This document shows, piece by piece, positions 57,510 to 64,000 of a stretch of DNA of 64,000 nucleotides. Under the pieces are notes generated by a model. The model did not search any database and was not told the DNA's origin. It saw only the letters and a list, made by a program, of their open reading frames with translations. The stretch spans positions 58,780,621 through 58,844,620 of the forward strand of contig CM045993.1 in NCBI GenBank assembly GCA_025175895.1, read 5' to 3'. The first letter of the stretch is position 1. Every line of letters begins with the position of its first letter. The DNA comes from Wurfbainia villosa. Lineage: Eukaryota > Streptophyta > Magnoliopsida > Zingiberales > Zingiberaceae. Position numbers and translations under genes: made by a program.

Positions 57510-59381
57510 TGTTGGGATGTATACTGAAAAGTCTATCTTTTGTATGAACATCTTTATTTTGAAATAAGAATCACATGATCATTGTTTGCATATTTATGGT
57601 GATGCATATTGTCTAATACATTACATTGTAGATAACATGGTGTGTGGTATCACACGGGAGATCATGTTATCGGTTATTTGTAAAGTATAAGTAAAGGTTC
57701 ACAACCGAGATGGCTTTGGACAAACCATTGGTATGGTTGTAGTGTGATTTGGTATTGGTTTGTCTTGACCATAGAATCACACTAGTACACTTTGTGTGTA
57801 TAGAGCAGGACCGACTTAGAGGTGATTCGATTTATTGCTGACTACCTGATCAAATCAGACCTCGGATATTATATTATACATACTCTTAATCCTGATATAA
57901 TAACAGGTACATATACTTAGTATTCATTTCTTTGATTTACCAATGGGCGAGATTTATAGATTATATCGATAGGCTCGGTAAGTTGGGAAATGATATTATT
58001 TATATGGTGTGTCATTGATTATAGGAGGAAACTGTGTCCTATATATTAGGATGATGATGTCCTCTTGAGGAGCTCATAAGGTTCATCATGTAAACCCTGC
58101 AGGTGGACTTGGTCCGACATGATGATAAGGTTGAGTGGTACTACTCATGGAGTTAGATGTTGATTAATTAATGGTCAGTAAATTAATTAATTTACAGACA
58201 TTCGAGATCTTAAACACGGGGAGAAAAATGTACATATAATATATGGAGCCCATATTAACTTATGGGGGTTGGTGAGGTAGATCAATGATAATCCTTTAGT
58301 TGATTGGATTATCATTAATGGATCGGACTTTATGTGGGCTTGATCCATTGGGTGGCCAAGATCCAACTCCTCCTCATGGTCCCTATTGTAGCCTATTAAT
58401 ACCTCATGAAGCCTAGATCCAATGGATGAAAACAAAACTCTAGATCCAACGGTAGAGATTAAATCTCTAGATCCGACGGTTGAGATTAAATCTCTAGATC
58501 CGACAGTTGAGATTAAATCCCTAGAACCAATGGTGGAGATTAAAACAAGGCTTATCCCTAACTCTATAAAAGGAGGCTTTAGGGTGGGCAGCAACAATGA
58601 ATTCCAATTGAAATAGGATTAGGGTTTGGGAGGCTTAGGGTTTGAAGGATTGGGCAGCACCAAGTAAGGAAATTATTTCCTTTCTTCTTCTTCTTCCTTG
58701 GTGGCCGGCGTTCATCTCCTTCTTCCCTCCCTTGGCCGGCATCCAAACCTAGTCCTTCTCCTCTCCTTGGCTGATGGAAACAAGGCTTAGGGTCTTCCCT
58801 TAGAGCTCTTGGCCAGCAACTATCTTCATCATCTTCTCCTTGTTGGCCGGCGACAAGCACCTAGGTTGGTGTTTGTTAGTTGGCTAAAGGAAGGAGAAGG
58901 GTTTTGTTTCTATACTTCCTCTTGTTCAGAGTGAGCAAAGAAGGAAGATTGGTGATCTAGGAGCTTCGACTTTTGGTAGATCATCGCCCACATGACGTCC
59001 AAAAGGAGGAAGGACATACAATAGAAGATCGAGAGGTATATCGATTGTCTATTTTCTTTTGTAACATGTTTATAATTGTTTTTCAAATATATATGCATGT
59101 AGTATTCTGTTTTTATGGCTAAAATAACTTGGACCCCGAATATAAACACAAAAGTCGGTGATCCGTACATCGTCTATTCCGTGGCTATTCGTAGAATAGA
59201 GGTTGGTGGCTTGAACAATAAGTTTGTTCAAGTGACTACTCTAATCGAATAGCACGACGATGAAATGGTTGCTTGGGTAATCCCTCTTGTCAAGGATAAT
59301 TTTTTTTTATCCAGGGACATCGATGGGATCGCCATGAACAAGTGACCGAGTTGAAGTGAGAAGCGAAGTTTCCTACCTTCA
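57510..59381 (+). repeat. 5' LTR of element J
   Basis: 1872 bp from TGTTGGGATGTATACTG to ...TCCTACCTTCA. TATAAAAGG at 58565-58573 is preceded immediately by a 27-bp tandem repeat. The R/U5 region has a CTT run (58678-58695) and GGCCGGC words. Confidence 0.8.
58440..58545 (+). repeat. 27-bp tandem repeat, about 4 copies, in the J LTR
   Basis: Units CTAGATCCGACGGTTGAG plus ATTAAATCT; each contains the inverted repeat AGATTAAATCT. They lie 20 bp upstream of the TATA box. Because 27 is a multiple of 3, both strands show open frames with 9-aa repeats that are not proteins. Confidence 0.92.
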
Positions 59382-59383
59382 AG

Positions 59384-59397
59384 TGGTATCAGAGCCA
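59384..59397 (+). other. Primer binding site of element J
   Basis: TGGTATCAGAGCCA, the longest match in the window to the initiator-Met primer sequence. Confidence 0.9.
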
Positions 59398-59484
59398 CGG
59401 TTTCAGATTTTGTGTGTTTAGGATTCGGTTACTTTTATGCACTTTTCAAATATTATATGTGTCGGATAATAGTAGGATATGCGT

Positions 59485-59748
59485 AGGTTAACTCTTTGGT
59501 TGCAGGCATTGGATTCAACTATTATGGCCATATGTGTGTATGTGATTGTATGTGTGTAATTATATATTTTGTTGAATCCTCGGGGTTGACGAGGCTAGTA
59601 TTTAATTTTTGTAATTAGGTTAACTCTTTGGTTACAGGCATAGGATTCAACTATTATGGCCATATGTGTGTATGTGATTGTATGTGTGTAATTATATATT
59701 TTGTTGAATCCTCGGGGTTGACGAGGCTAGTATTTAATTTTTGTAATT
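59485..59748 (+). repeat. 132-bp tandem duplication in the J leader
   Basis: Copies at 59485-59616 and 59617-59748 differ at two positions (GGTTGCAGGCATTGG versus GGTTACAGGCATAGG). Confidence 0.95.
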
Positions 59749-61280
59749 AGATATGACATTGTTTAGCCACTCTTTCAATTTTAATTTACTTTCGATCTAG
59801 ATTTTATGTACACTCCCTCGTGGAGTATAGGATCGATGGATGTAAATTTAAATATTTTTTCTCGGCTCGGATCTCCGGATGGCTTGTACATGGCGTAGGG
59901 AGGAGTGGACGAGATGGCGATACGACGGGAGACATATTGAAGACAAAAGCCATAATAGTTGGAAAATATTTATTTTTCATATTTATTGCTTATTGTTTGA
60001 TATGCATGTCGTAGGCTAGAAAATTCCTCAATATCAAATTACTAAGTGGGAGAGGGATATTTTTATAAATTCCCACGGCCTCCATTATGATTTGACATGT
60101 GATGCAAACAAACTTGCGTGTCGACTCTAAGTGCCTTCCTCCTCATCGGATGAGTTTGTTTGAACCATTTATATGATAAATGAAAATTCACTATTTGATT
60201 ATATATGTTTTCATGTATTTGATTAGATCTTAAACTCATTTACTGAATGCCCACGATACGATTCACAGCATGAGAGAATTTATAATTGGATCATAACTAG
60301 TGAGTATCTCTACATGTGTAATTGTGATGTATTGGAATTATCCCTAGTCGATGAATTGATGGATTTGGACACCATCAATTCTGTCGAGACTAGCATGAGG
60401 TATACTCCTTGGTCTATCCAAGCAGCAGATTCTCACTGGCTGGAGACATTGTGATGTCCGGAGTTAATCGTGGATGCTAGTTATGGTAACTAGTTCATTG
60501 GAGTGACCAGCCGTAGGACTTCATATGGTTCTCTGCATATATAGATATGTCAATGAAGTTCTTACTATAGCTTAAGTGCGATGTTCCTTTGACTTGCAGT
60601 ATTCAAGTCATCTTGATCATGAAGACTTATGCTTTGACATCTTAAGCAAGCATTTCTGAGGAGATGTGGACCCGGGATGATTGGGTATAAGTCGAAATGA
60701 TCGAAGGTGTTTGAATAGCCTATAAAGGATTCACCACTCCTTGCGAGGAGATGTATACCCATGGCCTCTCATCGGATTGTTACTAAAGTCTTTGGCCAAA
60801 ACATTACATGTTTAGAGTAAGATACTCTTGGATACATGTGTAGTAACTAGAATCCGTAGGACGAGGAAATGATACTTGGGCTAGGTGTGACATAGTCAAC
60901 CTAGTGGGGACTAACACTATAGACCATGTCCTGACCCAAGTGGATATAAGATGAGTGAAGGGAATGGGGCACGATTCATTGTAGCTGCTGAAGGGTTTCA
61001 GAAATAGTTCTGGATCAACCGTTGATCTTTTCGATTAATTGGGGATCATGATGTACTACTAGGTGCCACTCATGATCGTTCTATAATTAATGGTTAATTA
61101 TAGACGGCCAACATAAACCGAGAACCTATTTGGTCATATGCACAATGAGCATAATCCGAAGGATTTAAAACAAGCTTGAGAATGAGATTCTCAGACCGAG
61201 AGAAACTAGGTTTGGTTGGACCAAACAAAGAGTGAGCATGAAATCGTTTTAGTCGCAATGGAAGCGTGGATGACCCGTGT
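59749..61280 (+). other. Non-coding LTR-like sequence, boundary between J and K unresolved
   Basis: No ORF of interest. The text style (GACCAGCCGTAGGACTTC, CCGGGATGATTGGGTATAAG) is that of long plant copia LTRs. The start of the K LTR lies somewhere in this interval, but I could not fix it from a terminal TG or a repeat. Confidence 0.4.
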
Positions 61281-62332
61281 CTTATGAAGACATGATGGAT
61301 GAACCAAATTGGCTTGGTTCTAATCTAATGGTGGAGAATAAACCAAAGGGGTTTGGTTTGTTTTAAACGAATGAACCAAAGTTGGTTCGGTTCATTTTAA
61401 CTTAAAATAGACCAAATTGGTTTGGTTTATTTTAACTTAAATTAATGGAGCGGGTTAATGGGCTTTTGGTTATTATCTGATAACAATTAGGAAAATTTGT
61501 TCTCTATAAATTAGGGCTTAAGGGTTTTGTGAAAACATAATCCAAGCAATCCACAATTTGTCGCCCACCACTCCTCTCCTCTAGTGGTCGGCGCCCAACC
61601 CTAGCTGCCGCCCAGCTTTGTGCCGCCATCCAAGCTAGTTGCCGGCATCCAAGCTTCAGCCAGTGATCCTCCGGCAACCCTCCGGTGATCTTCTTTGGGT
61701 CCGGCGACAAGGTGAGCGTCTAGCTTCCTTATTTGGCCGGCCCTATTCCTCCACCAAAGCTGTCCACTTTTTTGGACAGCTTGTTTATTTCGTGTCAGAG
61801 CATCGTTTGGACGACGTTCGGAGCTCCGACAGCAGCTTCCTTGCCGGAGATTCGATCTCCGGTAATCCTCATAGGTGGAGGACAAAGGATTCGTCAAACG
61901 GTTGACGAATACCTCTCCGGAGATGCGAGTTTTTGAGGACTCTTTTTGAATCCGAATTTTGATTCGGATTGTAATCTTCTCTCGATCACATCGTCTTCGA
62001 CACGAGGCTAGTAACTCGTACGAAGACGAGGCTTGTGACTTTATGATGTCATCCTGAAGATACTCAGCGTGGATACGGATAGAGACGATTCTAGCGATGA
62101 TCGCTCCGGTTGATGCCTTTCCCGCTACACGTGATACGTCAGGTATACGTAGTATAAATTTCCTTTTATTGCAAAATTTGAATTTACAGTTATGTCTACA
62201 CATGTTGTACTATGCATGCGTGTGGTGTGTGTGTTGTAATAAATTAGATTTATTATTTTTATTTCTTCTGTTGTGCACATGTTTACGAAACATATTCGAA
62301 CACACACTCGCCGCGGTGTCGGAAACCAAACA
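61281..62332 (+). repeat. 5' LTR of element K, 3' part
   Basis: The LTR ends ...GGAAACCAAACA at 62332, one base before the primer site. TATAAATTAG lies at 61505. AACCAAA..TTGGTTTGGTT inverted words are repeated at 61300-61435, upstream of the TATA. The left edge given here is the start of the part I am sure of, not the LTR start. Confidence 0.65.
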
Positions 62333-62333
62333 G

Positions 62334-62345
62334 TGGTATCAGAGC
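62334..62345 (+). other. Primer binding site of element K
   Basis: TGGTATCAGAGC, initiator-Met tRNA type. Confidence 0.9.
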
Positions 62346-62396
62346 CCAGGTTGTGTTTCGACATAATTATAAAATTATTTTGCGATAGTCATAATG

Positions 62397-62560
62397 GTAT
62401 TTATGGAAATTTTCTACTTTTGGAAAGTTAGAAGTATTTATGGAAATTTTCTACTTTTGGAAAGTTAGAAGTATTTATGGAAATTTTTAATTTTTGAAAG
62501 TCTAGAAGTATTTATGGAAATCTTCTACTTTTGGAAAGTTAGAAGTATTTATGGAAATTG
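62397..62560 (+). repeat. 37-bp tandem repeat in the K leader
   Basis: Unit GTATTTATGGAAATTTTCTA plus CTTTTGGAAAGTTAGAA; copies start at 62397, 62434, 62471, 62508 and 62545, the last partial. Confidence 0.95.
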
Positions 62561-62564
62561 ATAT

Positions 62565-62825
62565 TTTCCATAAATAAAATATTTGATTAGATTTGGAAAT
62601 TTGTTTCCTAATTTAATCATGATTTGATTTGGGAAATCAAATCTTAAAATATTTTATTTCCATAAGTAGTTTTGATGATTTAGGAAATTTGTTTCCTAAA
62701 TTGACTTTCCTTAATCAACACTTTCCATAAATAAAATATGTGATTAGATTTGAAAATTTGTTTCTTAATTTAATCATGATTTGATTTGGAGAATCAAATC
62801 TCAAACATATTTTATTTCCATAAAT
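62565..62825 (+). repeat. Two ~100-bp direct repeats with internal inverted arms in the K leader
   Basis: Copies at about 62568-62665 and 62722-62822 share CCATAAATAAAATAT at one end and ATATTTTATTTCCATAA at the other, so each can fold back on itself. Confidence 0.8.
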
Positions 62826-63039
62826 ATTTATGACATATAAGGAAATTTTGTATATGTCATAATTGTATGCCATGTAATTGCATTAGATGCATATCATTAT
62901 GCCATGCGTGTCGTGACATGTAGATGTATGTCATGCCATGTAGATAATAGTTATTTGCATGCAAAGAGGATGAGACATAAAAAACCCTTACTCAATATTA
63001 AAACCTACATCTTCCATTAATATGGTTAGAACCAGAGTT

Positions 63040-63470
63040 CTGTTTCTTGTTTGGGTTGTTGGACTCTCTCCAAGCCCGGCTCGAACCCGAACATGTTCAA
63101 ACCATGGAATAGTTTAATACTAATATGGTAAGAGTCATAGGTCAATCATTAGCTTTGGTTGTTGGACTCTCTCCAAGCTGGGCTAATTGATTGAATGTAC
63201 TCTAACCATATTAAAACTATTTCTCGATTAATGGGTTGACTTTAACCTGGAGCATCGGCTTGTTGGACTCTCTCCAAGGTCGATGTGAAGGGAGGTGAAG
63301 TTGGGTGCTATGCATATGATGCATACTTGTTAATGAGTTAACAACCCGATGTATGTGTGAACATTTAATTAGTTGATAGCACATTATGATAGTTGCATAT
63401 ATGTGATATGCAATCGGTATATTTGATACCTACCATCGTAGCTATGAATGGCTTGTTGGACTCTCTCCAA
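63040..63470 (+). repeat. Dispersed hairpin motif, four copies, in the K leader
   Basis: GTTGGACTCTCTCCAAG occurs near 63059, 63159, 63260 and 63452. TTGGA and TCCAA pair around a CTCTC loop. Spacing is roughly 100, 100 and 190 bp. Confidence 0.9.
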
Positions 63471-63652
63471 GGTTGTTCATATCTATGTTGGATATCAGCC
63501 CATTCGGAGATGGACCTACTATCTCCCGAAGTGATTTTGGGGTTTTTGAAATTCGAAAAATGAATGGGATTTATAAATGTATGTTGATGCATTTTAAAAT
63601 CATTTTCTCATATATGCTTAATTTGTATTTCAAGGTTAATTGATTGATCATG

Positions 63653-64000
63653 ATGTCTATGAATTTACACTCTATTTTGGATTCAAATAAATTGACTGGG
63701 TCGAACTTCTTGGACTGGGTTTTGGATTCAACCTGAGAATTGTTCTCAAGGTTGAAAAGCTTGCGAATATCCTCGAAGTGCCTCTTCCCGCTCATCCTAG
63801 TGACAATGCAACTCCGGACCAATTATTGGCCTATCAAAAACTTGTGATTGATTCTGAAATGGTGAGTTGCATCATGCTAGCCACGATGATACCTGAGCTG
63901 CGGAAATAGCATGAGCATATGGATTCTCATACCATAATCTTTCATCTTTATGAGTTGGTTGATGAGCAAGTGAGATTTGAAAGGTTCGAAGTCTCCAAGC
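63653..64000 (+). pseudogene. gag: Element K gag, 5' part, frameshifted
   Basis: The ATG at 63653 opens MSMNLHSILDSNKLTGSNFL and DW, a typical N-terminus of copia gag proteins (L..NKLTG.NF..W). A frame change near 63715 leads to a TGA at 63734 in the first frame. The second frame, from 63730, reads NLRIVLKVEKLANILEVPLP, ATPDQLLAYQKLVIDSEMVS and CIMLATMIPELRK. It then meets a TAG at 63907-63909 and continues HEHMDSHTIIFHLYELVDEQ to the window edge. It is outside the SIRE-like families of A-D and I by sequence. The rest of K lies beyond the window. Confidence 0.8.

Larger units (their letters stand above)
57510..60045 (+). mobile_element. Element J: copia-like LTR, primer site and leader
   Basis: The LTR (57510-59381) interrupts F integrase; a primer site and non-coding leader follow. 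No gag or pol is visible in the leader, and the 3' LTR is not in the window. A tract AAGTGGGAGAGGGA at 60044-60057 resembles copia polypurine tracts, but no J LTR follows it, so the right boundary given here is uncertain. Confidence 0.55.

Noticed and set aside
58187..58616. Open frames with 9-residue repeats on both strands
   Set aside because: A consequence of the 27-bp tandem repeat in the J LTR.
59820..60014. 64-aa frame with a hydrophobic C-terminus
   Set aside because: Non-coding leader of element J, no family resemblance, and a hydrophobic run is expected in AT-rich sequence.
61601..62203. 200-aa minus-strand frame
   Set aside because: Antisense to the R/U5 region of the K LTR, which has TATA upstream and a primer site downstream on the plus strand.

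Overview
This window is nuclear DNA of a flowering plant from a repeat-filled, apparently gene-free region, plausibly pericentromeric heterochromatin. I find no host protein-coding gene, rRNA gene or tRNA gene. Nearly everything between about 4.4 kb and the right edge is LTR retrotransposon sequence, with one tRNA-derived SINE and one Tourist-like MITE. The species cannot be named from this sequence. The plant assignment rests on Ty1/copia elements primed by initiator-Met tRNA (TGGTATCAGAGC sites), G-rich polypurine tracts like those of the SIRE/Maximus lineage, and ATHILA-lineage Ty3/gypsy elements primed by an Asp-tRNA-like site.

Layout. M: 3' end of a copia element (1-2091, + strand), inserted in a minus-strand LTR remnant N (2092-2216). 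A tRNA-type SINE (2475-2775) has a perfect 14-bp target duplication. From about 3.2 to 5.3 kb lie old LTR remnants and a 569-bp MITE (4520-5088). A (about 5300-8715, +) has an LTR, PBS and decayed gag. E is a minus-strand LTR inserted into A at 8716 and split three times: 8716-9753, 16420-16499, 28588-29131. B (9754-16414, +) and C (16500-28587, -) are both inserted in the E LTR, and D (18206-23773, +) is nested in C. F (from 29132, +) starts inside the E LTR. Its own LTR is split by G (29792-48711, -), an ATHILA element lacking RT and integrase. G's LTR is split by H (37115-48322, +), a full-length ATHILA element. F resumes at 48712 with LTR, PBS and gag, is interrupted by I (50929-56369, -), continues into protease and the start of integrase, and is cut by J (LTR 57510-59381). 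K (LTR ending 62332, PBS, then a gag running off the window) closes the window.

Insertion order follows from 5-bp target site duplications: CTAAA for D, AGAAT for C, CGGAG for H and AAGAA for I are exact; GAAAC/AAAAC for B has one mismatch. Split hosts also resume in register. The deepest chain is A > E > F > G > H, with H youngest in its chain.

Functional reading. B, C, D and I carry a copia-type gag but no protease, integrase or RT, and their gag stops where F's protease begins. They look like non-autonomous elements that would depend on proteins supplied by others. G keeps gag, protease and the ATHILA ORF but has lost RT-RNase H-integrase. Only H has the whole ATHILA set, and it too is broken by frameshifts and stops. 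Two patterns deserve follow-up. Different LTR families carry their own arrays of short inverted repeats, mostly just upstream of the TATA box. Within LTR pairs those arrays, and little else, are replaced in one copy by GATCG-rich sequence, which could be biology or a consensus artefact.
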